From JAUMBM01 sp964645715 (GTDB taxonomy: Bacteria > Bacteroidota > Bacteroidia > Chitinophagales > Saprospiraceae): a stretch of DNA of 64,000 nt. Positions 52,066 to 60,288 of the stretch are shown here, piece by piece. Each line of letters opens with the position of its first letter. The first letter of the stretch is position 1. Below the pieces are notes generated by a model that had not been told where the DNA came from, did not search any database, and saw only the letters and a program-made list of their open reading frames with translations. The position numbers and the translations under genes are program-made. The stretch is from contig CAZYAO010000011.1 in NCBI GenBank assembly GCA_964645715.1, positions 21,024-85,023 on the forward strand. Reading direction: 5' to 3'.

Positions 52066-53601
52066 ATGCAAACAGAAATCGATATTTTTCAGGATCAGGA
52101 AGATTATCGCGACCGGATTGCTACGGTAGATGACTCCGGCAAGCGTATATGGATTTACCCCAAAAAACCAAGTGGTCGTTTTTATCGCTGGAGAACCTGG
52201 CTTAGCTGGGGTCTCCTTGCGGTGCTTTTTGGTCTGCCATTTATCAAGGTCAACGGCGAGCCCCTGATTCTTCTCAATGTGCTCGAGCGCAGGTTTATCC
52301 TCTTCGGCATACAGTTTCTACCACAGGATTTTCACCTGTTCGTGTTGGCTATGCTGACCTTCATCGTGTTCATTATCCTGTTTACCGTCATTTACGGCCG
52401 ACTATTTTGTGGTTGGATTTGTCCCCAGACGATCTTCATGGAGATGGTCTTCCGGAAGATTGAGTATTGGATAGAGGGAGATGCCAATGCACAGCGGCGG
52501 CTGGATGCCGCTCCCTGGAATGGAGAGAAAATACTGAAAAAGGGTTTCAAGCAGTTGATTTTCTTTGTCTTTTCTGTGGTGATTGCCAATACTTTTCTCG
52601 CCTATATTATTGGTCTGGATGAGGTAGTCAAAATTGCTACGGAACCTGTCTATAGGCACTTAGGTGGGTTTACGGGCATGATTGGTTTTTCCTTTGTCTT
52701 CTACTTTGTTTTTGCCCGCTTACGTGAGCAGGTGTGCGTTACTATCTGTCCTTATGGCCGACTGCAGGGTGTTCTGCTCGACAAAAACGCTGTTGCCATC
52801 ATGTATGACTGGCTTCGTGGCGAACCAAGGGGCAAAATAAAGAAAGGAGTGGCGCAGGCAAGTAAGCGGCCTGATCCGCTGACGAGCATGCAGGCAGCAG
52901 TACAGGAGTCCGCCATGGTCGCAGAAGTTGCCGGAGGACACGCCAGTGGCACGCTTCAGTTCAGTGGTCGCGAAGTCAAGCCCTTAGGAGATTGTATCGA
53001 CTGCAAGTTGTGTATTCACGTATGTCCAACCGGCATTGACATCCGCAACGGGACTCAGCTGGAGTGTATAAATTGTACGGCTTGCATTGATGCCTGTGAT
53101 GAGGTGATGGATAAAATAGGGCGTCCGCGAGGGCTGATTCGTTATGATAGCTACAATGGCGTGGCAGAGAATCGCAAGCAGCTGTTCACGCCCCGCGTAA
53201 TTGCTTACACAGGTGTTTTGCTGGCGCTGATTGCGCTTAACATCTTTTTACTGGGAACGCGTACAGAAGTAGAAGCGCTGATTCTCCGCACACCGGGCAT
53301 GTTGTTTCAGGAGACTGAAGAGGGTCATATTCGCAATTTGTACAATTACCAGCTGGTCAACAAAACCACGGAGGATCTCACGCTTGAGTTTCGAATTGCG
53401 GAGAAAGGCGCCCAACTGGTATTGGTAGGGGAAAAACCGCGAGTGGGTAAGGGCAAAATTGCTAAAGGGGCATTTTTTATCGATATGCCTCCTGTGTTAC
53501 TTCATTCCCGCAAAAATGAAGTAGTGGTCGACGTCTACAACGGAAATAAACGGATTGACCGGGTTACAACGAGTTTTTTAGGGCCGATAAAAATCAAATG
53601 A
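52066..53601 (+). CDS. ccoG: Cytochrome c oxidase accessory protein CcoG (RdxA/FixG family)
   Basis: 511 aa membrane iron-sulfur protein. Five hydrophobic segments, with KKPSGRFYRWRTWLSWGLL early and FCGWICPQTIFMEMVFRKIE as the CxxxCP FixG signature. Two [4Fe-4S] ferredoxin motifs follow: DCKLCIHVCPTGIDIR and CINCTACIDACDEVM, then a C-terminal periplasmic Ig-like domain. It reduces Cu(II) for oxidase copper loading in other bacteria. ATG 52066 is chosen over an upstream TTG. ccoH starts two bases after the stop. Confidence 0.93.
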   Translation: MQTEIDIFQDQEDYRDRIATVDDSGKRIWIYPKKPSGRFYRWRTWLSWGLLAVLFGLPFIKVNGEPLILLNVLERRFILFGIQFLPQDFHLFVLAMLTFIVFIILFTVIYGRLFCGWICPQTIFMEMVFRKIEYWIEGDANAQRRLDAAPWNGEKILKKGFKQLIFFVFSVVIANTFLAYIIGLDEVVKIATEPVYRHLGGFTGMIGFSFVFYFVFARLREQVCVTICPYGRLQGVLLDKNAVAIMYDWLRGEPRGKIKKGVAQASKRPDPLTSMQAAVQESAMVAEVAGGHASGTLQFSGREVKPLGDCIDCKLCIHVCPTGIDIRNGTQLECINCTACIDACDEVMDKIGRPRGLIRYDSYNGVAENRKQLFTPRVIAYTGVLLALIALNIFLLGTRTEVEALILRTPGMLFQETEEGHIRNLYNYQLVNKTTEDLTLEFRIAEKGAQLVLVGEKPRVGKGKIAKGAFFIDMPPVLLHSRKNEVVVDVYNGNKRIDRVTTSFLGPIKIK

Positions 53602-53602
53602 T

Positions 53603-54052
53603 ATGAAATTCAATTGGGGGACGGGTATTTTTCTGGCGTATACACTCTTTGCAGTGGCCTTGTTTTGGTTCGTCTATCAGTCCACAAAACAGGACAACAG
53701 CCTGGTGGTTGACAATTACTATGAACAGGATTTGCAGTATCAGCAACAATACGAGCGTATGCAACGAGCCAACAGTTTGTCGGCTCCTGTAAAGGTACAG
53801 TTCGATCAGTCGGCAGCTGCTGTGGTGATTACTTTTCCCGAGGAGGTTTCAGTACCTAGTGGAAGTATTCATTTTTATCGACCCAGCGATCAACGTTTCG
53901 ATTTCAGGGCTGATCTGGCAGTCGATGAGCTGCACAAGCAGCTTATTCCAGTGAAGGGCAAACTCGGGGGACGCTGGATCGTCAAAATTTTGTGGGAGGA
54001 AGATGGTCAAGAGTACTACGTTGAACGTGATTTGGTACTGCCACAGCTTTGA
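53603..54052 (+). CDS. ccoH: FixH/CcoH family oxidase assembly protein
   Basis: 149 aa. One N-terminal transmembrane helix (GTGIFLAYTLFAVALFWFVYQ) and YQSTKQDNSLVVDNYYEQDLQYQ, a FixH hallmark, then a periplasmic beta domain. CcoH is an assembly factor that binds oxidase subunits. Directly linked to ccoG (1-base gap) and in the standard order for Bacteroidota cco clusters. Confidence 0.88.
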   Translation: MKFNWGTGIFLAYTLFAVALFWFVYQSTKQDNSLVVDNYYEQDLQYQQQYERMQRANSLSAPVKVQFDQSAAAVVITFPEEVSVPSGSIHFYRPSDQRFDFRADLAVDELHKQLIPVKGKLGGRWIVKILWEEDGQEYYVERDLVLPQL

Positions 54053-54201
54053 CTTTTGGCAAAAGTGACAGCATCTTATACCAGATTGTCTGCGACTACT
54101 TCCAGTAACAAGTTCATTCCATTACTTTTCAGTTGATCAGGCCGCTTTGCGAATGAAAAAATCCGAGTCAGATCAATGTTGTCCACAATAGGCTACCTCC
54201 A

Positions 54202-54897
54202 ATGATAACACTGAGTTCTGCCTTTTTGATCGGACTGATGGGAAGCCTGCACTGTGTGGGTATGTGTGGTCCCATCTGTATGGCACTGCCGCTGGGCCAG
54301 ACAGGAAGTGGCAGATTGTCGGCACTGATGACCTACAATGCCGGCAGAATTGGCGTATATGTATTGCTGGGCATTTTTTTTGGGCTCGTCGGAGCCGGCT
54401 TGCGATTGGCTGGCTTGCAGGCTGGCCTTTCGGTAGTGGCGGGTATTGTGATGATTGTCGCTGCTATTTTTGCCATTGACCTCGAATCGAAGCTGGTTCG
54501 CTGGAGGCCACTTCAACTACTAACCCACTGGGTGCACCGAGAACTGGGTGCACTACTTAGCCGGGCAGAAGGAAGCGGGTGGAAAATGGGACTACTCAAT
54601 GGCCTACTCCCTTGCGGGCTTGTATATCTTGCTGTTGCAGGCTCACTTAGTCTGGGTAATCCAGGTTGGAGTGGAGCCTACATGCTCTTCTTTGGCTTAG
54701 GGACATTGCCTGCCATGATGGCAGCGGGTATGGCCGGACAGTGGCTCAGTCATCGAATGAGGCAAAAAATACGCCTGTTGTACCCGCCACTTATGATTTT
54801 TTTGGGTATTTGGCTCGTGTACAGAGGTGTCAATTTTCACTTGCCGGCCAACTTTCAATTTTTACAGATGATAGATGGGGCACCCATGTGCCACTAG
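54202..54897 (+). CDS. Sulfite exporter TauE/SafE family protein (copper-linked subgroup)
   Basis: 231 aa, six to seven transmembrane helices. The N-terminus MGSLHCVGMCGPICMALPLG contains HCxxMCGP, the metal-site-like motif of the DsbD-2/SafE subgroup that accompanies cbb3 clusters. A second conserved part is MGLLNGLLPCGLVYLAVAG with LPCG. Position at the end of the cco block favours copper trafficking over sulfite export (inference). A 12-bp hairpin follows its stop. Confidence 0.85.
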   Translation: MITLSSAFLIGLMGSLHCVGMCGPICMALPLGQTGSGRLSALMTYNAGRIGVYVLLGIFFGLVGAGLRLAGLQAGLSVVAGIVMIVAAIFAIDLESKLVRWRPLQLLTHWVHRELGALLSRAEGSGWKMGLLNGLLPCGLVYLAVAGSLSLGNPGWSGAYMLFFGLGTLPAMMAAGMAGQWLSHRMRQKIRLLYPPLMIFLGIWLVYRGVNFHLPANFQFLQMIDGAPMCH

Positions 54898-54907
54898 GGT
54901 AGGAGGA

Positions 54908-54940
54908 AAGATTAATGCGAGCTGAAAGCGCATTAATCTT
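54908..54940. terminator. Hairpin between convergent genes
   Basis: AAGATTAATGCG (54908-54919) and CGCATTAATCTT (54929-54940) form a perfect 12-bp stem with a 9-base loop. The right arm overlaps the last codons of the HMA gene. It lacks a T-run; likely a shared 3' end for the cco transcript and the HMA transcript. Confidence 0.7.
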
Positions 54941-55151
54941 CGAGCAGCTCAATATCAAATCCGGCTTCCTCAACGGCTGCCATCACCTGCGCTGGCGTAG
55001 CAGTACCAACGACAGTTAAAAATTTGTCGGGTACCGTCGTATCCACGGTCCAGGATTCCACTCCTTCAACACTGTTCAGGAAGTTGGTAACCGTCCTGAT
55101 GCAGTTATTACAGTTGATGTTGGTTTTGAATCGCCAGGAGGACATAGACAT
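54933..55151 (-). CDS. HMA-domain metal-binding protein
   Basis: 72 aa. A ferredoxin-like heavy-metal-associated domain: FKTNINCNNCIRTVTNFLNS carries the Cys-x2-Cys metal motif (NCNNC), followed by VEGVESWTVDTTVPDKFLTV and a C-terminal AAVEEAGFDIELLED. Probably a soluble copper/zinc chaperone. It is encoded against the cco block and may supply copper to it (inference). Starts ATG 55151 or 55145 are equivalent. A longer frame upstream lacks similarity. Confidence 0.87.
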   Translation of the reverse strand: MSMSSWRFKTNINCNNCIRTVTNFLNSVEGVESWTVDTTVPDKFLTVVGTATPAQVMAAVEEAGFDIELLED

Positions 55152-55333
55152 ATATTTTATGATAAAAAGGAAGTCTTGCATTGATATATTCACCGCAGAC
55201 AAGTCTTTGTTAACGCTGCATAAAATATTATTGTTTTGATTGGTTTGCAAAAAAGTCTCACCTTTGTGTATCGGTTTGGCTTCTGCCAATAGGTATATAT
55301 TTATTAATTTACAGGGGTTAATGCATCTGGACT

Positions 55334-56095
55334 ATGAGCGTGGTAACTAACAGATTCGTGTTGGGCAGCTTGCTACTGCTGGGGGTACTTACGACGGTGC
55401 TGGCACAGACAGAGACAGGTGGGTATTATTTTGGTCTAAAGGGCGGACTTACCATCAGTGACCAGCAATGGAGCAATTTTGACAGGGATCCGCTGTTGGC
55501 ACCTCATGTGGCGGGTTATATAGAGACACTGCCGGAAGAAGGAAAATTTTCTCTCTATGCACAGTTGGGCTATCATGTAAAGGGCAGTTCCCTGCTGCCA
55601 AGAACTTTTTTTAATCCCAACTTCAACCAGTTTTTTCGCTCCACTACCCAAAGCTTCAAGTTCTATAATTTGAGTTTGGTACTGGCTGCTAAGCAGCGCG
55701 TCAGTCAGCGTGGCCGGGCCAGTCTGTATTATCTCTTTGGCCCCCGACTGGATTACACGCTGGATACCAACCTGGATATATATACCAAGTTCAATGAGCA
55801 GAACCCTCAATATGCCATCTATCCTTTTGATGATAAACAGTTTATAAGAGACATCAATTACGGATTCACAGCTGGTGGCGGTCTTGAATTTCCCTTCAGC
55901 GAGATGATTGGTATGATGCTGGAATTTACGGTCAACCCCGATTTTTCGATCCAGTATCAACAACCGCCTATACCAAACGTTTTAGACACGTATACCAATC
56001 AAACGATTACCATTCCGGAGCGACGCATACGCAACCTCACTTTTGAGGTGACTGTGGGTTTCCGCTTCCTGCGAAGAATTGAATATATCGACTAA
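55334..56095 (+). CDS. Outer-membrane beta-barrel protein, PorT-like
   Basis: 253 aa. A signal peptide ends near residue 25 (VLAQTETGGYYFGLKGG). Alternating strands are typical of a small barrel (YYFGLKGGLTISDQQWSN, SLYAQLGYHVKGSSLL, RASLYYLFGPRLDYTLD, YGFTAGGGLEFPFSEMIGMM). The last strand is FEVTVGFRFL with a late Phe/Leu. Function unknown; the OmpX/PorT group includes T9SS accessory barrels. It is followed by lptB after eight bases. Confidence 0.75.
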   Translation: MSVVTNRFVLGSLLLLGVLTTVLAQTETGGYYFGLKGGLTISDQQWSNFDRDPLLAPHVAGYIETLPEEGKFSLYAQLGYHVKGSSLLPRTFFNPNFNQFFRSTTQSFKFYNLSLVLAAKQRVSQRGRASLYYLFGPRLDYTLDTNLDIYTKFNEQNPQYAIYPFDDKQFIRDINYGFTAGGGLEFPFSEMIGMMLEFTVNPDFSIQYQQPPIPNVLDTYTNQTITIPERRIRNLTFEVTVGFRFLRRIEYID

Positions 56096-56103
56096 TCAAT
56101 CCG

Positions 56104-56850
56104 ATGACGCTCAGCTGCAAGAATCTCATTAAGATTTATGGCCGAAGGCAGGTAGTCCGCGATGTCTCCATAGAAGTAAATCAAGGAGAAATCGTTGGAT
56201 TGCTAGGCCCCAATGGTGCCGGAAAGACAACCACCTTCTATATGACCGTGGGATTCATACGACCTGATCAGGGACGTGTCTATCTCAACCAGGAGGATAT
56301 TACTGATCTGCCAATGTACAAGCGTGCGCAGCGGGGGATAGGCTACCTCCCGCAGGAGGCATCAGTGTTTCGCAAATTATCAGTAGAAGACAACATACGC
56401 GCTGTGCTGGAGATGACCAGTCTGAGCAGGGAAGAGCAGAGGGAACGGGCGGAGTCGCTGATTAGTGAGTTTCATCTGGAAAAGGTACGCAAAAGTTTTG
56501 GTGACACCTTGTCGGGGGGCGAAAGACGTCGTACAGAAATTGCCCGGGCATTAGCTACCTCTCCCAGCTTTATTCTGCTCGATGAGCCTTTTGCAGGCAT
56601 TGACCCGATTGCGGTAGAGGATATTCAATATATTGTGGCTAAACTCAAAACGAAGAACATAGGAATTCTGATTACAGATCACAACGTACAGGAAACCTTG
56701 TCAATCACAGATAGGGCCTACCTCATGTTTGAAGGCAGCATTCTGAAAGCGGGTTCGGCGGAGGAGCTTGCGGCCGATGAGATGGTTCGCAAAGTATACC
56801 TCGGACAGCACTTTGAGTTGCGTCGTAAAGTTATCCGTGTAGAAGCGTAG
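56104..56850 (+). CDS. lptB: LPS export ABC transporter ATP-binding protein LptB
   Basis: 248 aa. ABC ATPase powering lipopolysaccharide extraction. Walker A GLLGPNGAGKTTTFYM, Q-loop GYLPQEASVFRKLSVEDN, signature DTLSGGERRRTEIARALA and Walker B FILLDEPFAGIDPIAVEDIQ, which is the LptB-specific FAGIDP form, then ITDHNVQETLSI. The other lpt genes are not in the window. Two small exported-protein genes follow. Confidence 0.95.
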   Translation: MTLSCKNLIKIYGRRQVVRDVSIEVNQGEIVGLLGPNGAGKTTTFYMTVGFIRPDQGRVYLNQEDITDLPMYKRAQRGIGYLPQEASVFRKLSVEDNIRAVLEMTSLSREEQRERAESLISEFHLEKVRKSFGDTLSGGERRRTEIARALATSPSFILLDEPFAGIDPIAVEDIQYIVAKLKTKNIGILITDHNVQETLSITDRAYLMFEGSILKAGSAEELAADEMVRKVYLGQHFELRRKVIRVEA

Positions 56851-56855
56851 TTATC

Positions 56856-57155
56856 ATGACTAAAAGAAATACTGCTGGTTTGTGGAGAGGGCGGGTGCGC
56901 CTGTTGGTTGTGGGGCTGCCAGTATTCGTGCAGATTGCCTGTACAGATCAGAAGGTAGAGCTGCGGCTTACCTCTTATGAACTCAACAGAATTGATACTT
57001 TATACGCCCGGCAGGCAGAGGATCTCCGGGAAGAAGCTGACAGTCTTTGCAACGTTTTGTACCCTAAACTTGTACAGGCTGCTGTTGATAGTATCATCGC
57101 TGAACGGATTGCTACGGAAGAACGCCTGAGAAGCAGAATACCCATCAAGCAATGA
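56856..57155 (+). CDS. Small hypothetical exported protein
   Basis: 99 aa, unrecognised. It begins with a basic stretch and a hydrophobic segment (LLVVGLPVFVQIAC) with a Cys that only weakly fits a lipobox, then a charged, probably helical region (DTLYARQAEDLREEADSLCN, DSIIAERIATEERLR). Five bases after lptB, and its stop overlaps the next ATG by four bases, so it sits in the same transcript. The pattern DSL/ADSL..R.. recurs in the next protein, suggesting paralogy. Confidence 0.55.
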   Translation: MTKRNTAGLWRGRVRLLVVGLPVFVQIACTDQKVELRLTSYELNRIDTLYARQAEDLREEADSLCNVLYPKLVQAAVDSIIAERIATEERLRSRIPIKQ

Positions 57156-57496
57156 GCAAGTTGTCTGTGAAATATCTTTGGACCTATCTCCTGCTGGCTG
57201 GACTCGGCTGCCAGTGCAGCGATGATGCGCGGGGCAGGGTAGATGTGGATGCTGCCATTGCGGAGCAAGTGGAGACACGTATCCAGGAGTTCAGGCAGGT
57301 GCAGTGGGATAACTGCCGCAAGCGCGCACAGGACGAAGCCCTTTTGATAGCCGATTCCCTGATGCTCGAGCGGGCGCTGTTGCTGCGCGATACAAGCTAT
57401 CGATCTGCCCGGCCTGTACGGCCAAATGATCCGGAACCAATTGTTTTTCCTGCAGATAGCCTGCGACTGCAACGCTTGTTCGATACGCTGCGCTAA
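57152..57496 (+). CDS. Small hypothetical lipoprotein
   Basis: 114 aa, unrecognised. Hydrophobic N-terminus with a lipobox LLAGLGC at about residues 15-20 and then a helical, charged body (AIAEQVETRIQEFRQVQW, KRAQDEALLIADSLMLERAL), ending RLQRLFDTLR. Overlaps the previous gene by four bases (ATGA). Location after lptB hints at an envelope role (inference only). Confidence 0.6.
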   Translation: MSKLSVKYLWTYLLLAGLGCQCSDDARGRVDVDAAIAEQVETRIQEFRQVQWDNCRKRAQDEALLIADSLMLERALLLRDTSYRSARPVRPNDPEPIVFPADSLRLQRLFDTLR

Positions 57497-57556
57497 TGCG
57501 TGTACAGCGGAGATATGTTAAAATATGTTAAACTCAAAAAAAAAATACAATAACAC

Positions 57557-57588
57557 TTGGCAATTAATTCTCCTTGTTATTATCTTTG
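57557..57588 (+). promoter_or_regulatory. Promoter of the ECF sigma factor gene
   Basis: TTG (57557-57559), a 21-base spacer and TATCTTTG (57581-57588). The leader to ATG 57722 is about 125 bases and very AT-rich. Confidence 0.6.
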
Positions 57589-57721
57589 GCTCAGATAGTT
57601 TTTTGATAAAGTACTTCTAAGTAATTTTTAACTAAATTTTTTCTATCGGACATAATTTCTACATGTAAACATTTAGCTACGAATTTTTTTAACTCCCGTA
57701 AGGGTGCTAAATCGTTTGGTC

Positions 57722-58303
57722 ATGGAAATTATGTCTTTGAATGATCAGCAGCTGATCGCCAATTACCTCAACGGTGATGAAAGAGCCTTCGAAGTATTGC
57801 TCAATCGCCATCAGCAAAAAATCTACACCTCCATTTATCTTTTCGTAAAAGATCAGTCCCTTGCAGAGGACATTCTCCAGGAGGTTTTCATCAAAGTCAT
57901 AGACACTTTGCGCAAAGGCAAATACAACCATGAGGGTAAATTCCTGCAGTGGGCTATGCGTATTGCCTACAATATGTGTGTGGACTACTTCCGTCGCAAC
58001 AAGCGGCGTCCGCTTGTATCGGGGACGGATAGTTTCGACATATTTGATGTACTGCAATCGCCTGATTTGAATATTGAGCAGCACATCATTCGGAGTCAGA
58101 CGCATGACAAAATTCGCCAGCTGGTAGACATGCTACCGCCTGAGCAGCGCGAGGTGGTGATTTTGCGTCACTATGCAGATATGAGCTTCAAAGAAATTGC
58201 CAAATTTACGCAGGTCAGCATCAACACTGCGCTGGGCAGAATGAGATATGCACTCATCAATATCCGAAAGATGGTTGATGAAAAAGAGGTCGTGCTTCAG
58301 TAG
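57722..58303 (+). CDS. ECF-type RNA polymerase sigma factor
   Basis: 193 aa. Sigma-70 region 2: LLNRHQQKIYTSIYLFVKDQSLAEDILQEVFIKVI region split here at residues 25-60, then WAMRIAYNMCVDYFRRNKR. Region 4: LPPEQREVVILRHYADMSFKEIA followed by VSINTALGRMRYALIN. No region 1 or 3, so group IV. ATG 57722 or 57731 are both plausible starts; a GTG further up is not. The gene ends 21 bases before the assembly gap, so an anti-sigma gene could lie in missing sequence. Confidence 0.92.
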   Translation: MEIMSLNDQQLIANYLNGDERAFEVLLNRHQQKIYTSIYLFVKDQSLAEDILQEVFIKVIDTLRKGKYNHEGKFLQWAMRIAYNMCVDYFRRNKRRPLVSGTDSFDIFDVLQSPDLNIEQHIIRSQTHDKIRQLVDMLPPEQREVVILRHYADMSFKEIAKFTQVSINTALGRMRYALINIRKMVDEKEVVLQ

Positions 58304-58324
58304 TACGCTCAGGTGTCATGGTTT

Positions 58325-58424
58325 NNNNNNNNNNNNNNNNNNNNNNNNNNNNNNNNNNNNNNNNNNNNNNNNNNNNNNNNNNNNNNNNNNNNNNNNNNNN
58401 NNNNNNNNNNNNNNNNNNNNNNNN
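58325..58424. other. Assembly gap of 100 N
   Basis: Exactly 100 N, the conventional placeholder for a gap of unknown length, between the sigma-factor gene and the rplM leader. The true distance and any gene inside it are unknown. Confidence 0.98.
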
Positions 58425-58435
58425 ATTATTTGGCT

Positions 58436-58443
58436 TACCTTTG
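58436..58443 (+). promoter_or_regulatory. -7 promoter box of the rplM-pyrH region
   Basis: TACCTTTG matches TAnnTTTG; the -33 element would fall inside the N gap. It gives a leader of about 95 bases to GTG 58544. A CTGGGT (58458-58463)/ACCCAG (58498-58503) closing stem lies in the leader. Confidence 0.5.
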
Positions 58444-58543
58444 CACCTGCTTTTGGGCTGGGTGTATCCATACGGAGGCTGATGCTGTCGCTGTAGTACC
58501 CAGGAAAAGCGTTGTTTATTAAAGCAAATAAAAGTACGCAATC

Positions 58544-58987
58544 GTGAATACGCTGAGTTATAAGACCATATCGGCCAATAAGCAGACGGTTGAGCACAAG
58601 TGGTATGTCATTGACGCCGAAGGCGAAGTGGTAGGACGCATTTGTTCCCGTATTGCCCATGTGCTGCGCGGCAAGCACAAGCCTTCCTACACGCCCCATG
58701 CGGATGCAGGTGATTATGTTATTGTCATCAATGCTGACAAGATTCGTTTTACCGGTCAGAAGTGGAATCAGAAGGAGTATATCACCTTTTCTGGTTATCC
58801 GGGGGGTCAAAAGCGGATTTTGGCTAAGAATCTTCAGGCGAAAAAGCATTATGCCATCGTTGAGAATGGCGTTCGCGGTATGTTGCCAAAGAATAAGCTG
58901 GGTCGTGCCATGTTTAAAAAGCTGTTTGTCTATGCAGGTGCTGAGCATCCGCATCATGCACAAAAGCCTGAACCGTTTACTTTTTAA
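58544..58987 (+). CDS. rplM: 50S ribosomal protein L13
   Basis: 147 aa from a GTG start. WYVIDAEGEVVGRICSRIAHVLRGKHKPSYTPH at residues 21-53 and GYPGGQKRILAKNLQAKK, VRGMLPKNKLGRAMFKKLFVY, AQKPEP are full L13 signatures. No ATG lies in frame before the conserved start. First gene of the rplM-rpsI-rpsB-tsf run, 26 bases before rpsI. Confidence 0.97.
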   Translation: MNTLSYKTISANKQTVEHKWYVIDAEGEVVGRICSRIAHVLRGKHKPSYTPHADAGDYVIVINADKIRFTGQKWNQKEYITFSGYPGGQKRILAKNLQAKKHYAIVENGVRGMLPKNKLGRAMFKKLFVYAGAEHPHHAQKPEPFTF

Positions 58988-59013
58988 GAACCTTCAATTC
59001 GCATCTTTGAAAT

Positions 59014-59403
59014 ATGGAAATGATTAATGCCATAGGAAGGAGAAAGGCTTCAGTTGCGCGCGTATACCTCAAGCAGGGCAGCGGCCATATCATGGTCAAC
59101 GGGCGTGATTATAAGGAGTATTTTCCTCAGATTCACATACAAGGCAAGATAAACGAGCCTTTCCTCGCTATCGATGTCGACGGTAAGATTTATGACCTTC
59201 ATGTAAATGTTGAAGGTGGTGGTTACAAGGGTCAGGCAGAGGCTATACGCATGGCTATTTCCCGGGCGCTTGTTAAGCTGAATGAGGACTTCCGCAAACC
59301 ATTGAAGCAGGAGAAGTTGCTGACGCGCGACGCCAGAATCGTCGAGCGCAAGAAGTACGGCAAGCCCAAGGCGCGCAAGAGCTTCCAGTTCAGCAAGCGC
59401 TAA
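59014..59403 (+). CDS. rpsI: 30S ribosomal protein S9
   Basis: 129 aa. INAIGRRKASVARVYLKQG at the start, GGGYKGQAEAIRMAISRAL and the C-terminal basic end LLTRDARIVERKKYGKPKAR KSFQFSKR, split for length, which contacts P-site tRNA. ATG 59014 or 59020. Standard partner of L13. Confidence 0.97.
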   Translation: MEMINAIGRRKASVARVYLKQGSGHIMVNGRDYKEYFPQIHIQGKINEPFLAIDVDGKIYDLHVNVEGGGYKGQAEAIRMAISRALVKLNEDFRKPLKQEKLLTRDARIVERKKYGKPKARKSFQFSKR

Positions 59404-59466
59404 TTTTTTGTCAAATGTCGGCCGCTTGTGCGGCTCCTTGATTCATCAATTCGCAATTTCGCAAAA

Positions 59467-60189
59467 ATGGATAAGCTCACATATAAGGACTTATTGGATG
59501 CAGGTGTGCATTTCGGCCACCTGCGCAGGAAGTGGAATCCTAAAATGGCGCCCTACATCTTCACGGAGCGCAAGGGTATCCACCTGATTGACCTCAACCG
59601 TACGATTGAGGGGCTCGAGCGCGCTGCCAGTGCTATGCGTCAAATGGCTAAGGCGGGCAAAAAAATCATGTTCGTCGCTACCAAAAAGCAGGCTCGGGAA
59701 ATCGTAGCAGAGGCTGCCCGCAGCGTAGGTATGCCCTATGTGACGGATCGCTGGTTGGGGGGTATGATGACTAACTTCTCTACCATTCGCAGGTCTGTGC
59801 GCAAGATGCAGAGTATCGAGCGCATGCTGAATGATGGTACGTTGTCAAGCGTGACTAAGAAAGAGAAGCTCAGCCTGCAGCGCGAGCACATCAAGATGGA
59901 TAAAGTTTTGGGTGGTATTGCCAACCTAAACCGACTACCTTCTGCGGTGTTTGTTGTGGACATTCACCATGAACACCTTGCAATAGCTGAGGCGCATCGT
60001 TTGGGGATCCGTACTTTCGGTATGGTTGACACCAACTCAGATCCAAATCAAGTGGATTTTGCTATTCCTTCTAATGATGATGCTTCTAAGTCGATTGCCA
60101 TCATCACGAATTATCTGACGGCGGCTATCCGCGAGGGTTTGGAAGAGCGTAAGCAGTTAAAAGGAGATAAGGAGACAGCGAATGGTTAA
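59467..60189 (+). CDS. rpsB: 30S ribosomal protein S2
   Basis: 240 aa. LLDAGVHFGHLRRKWNPKMAP, FVATKKQAREIVAEAARSVG, YVTDRWLGGMMTNFSTIRRS and VVDIHHEHLAIAEAHRLGI are the family blocks. ATG 59467 (MDKLTYKDLL) is the start; an upstream GTG frame is not conserved. It is 63 bases after rpsI and about 100 before tsf. Confidence 0.97.
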   Translation: MDKLTYKDLLDAGVHFGHLRRKWNPKMAPYIFTERKGIHLIDLNRTIEGLERAASAMRQMAKAGKKIMFVATKKQAREIVAEAARSVGMPYVTDRWLGGMMTNFSTIRRSVRKMQSIERMLNDGTLSSVTKKEKLSLQREHIKMDKVLGGIANLNRLPSAVFVVDIHHEHLAIAEAHRLGIRTFGMVDTNSDPNQVDFAIPSNDDASKSIAIITNYLTAAIREGLEERKQLKGDKETANG

Positions 60190-60226
60190 TGGAGGTGCTG
60201 CCTGTGGTAGTATTTTCCCTGCAAAT

Positions 60227-60243
60227 CACCGTCTGGGACGGTG
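60227..60243 (+). repeat. Short hairpin between rpsB and tsf
   Basis: CACCGTC (60227-60233) and GACGGTG (60237-60243) pair around TGG, 46 bases before the tsf ATG and without a T-run. Could modulate tsf relative to rpsB; may be incidental. Confidence 0.5.
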
Positions 60244-60288
60244 GTGAGTGTTTACCATGCTTTTCCCAACACAAAAAAATTTTAATCA

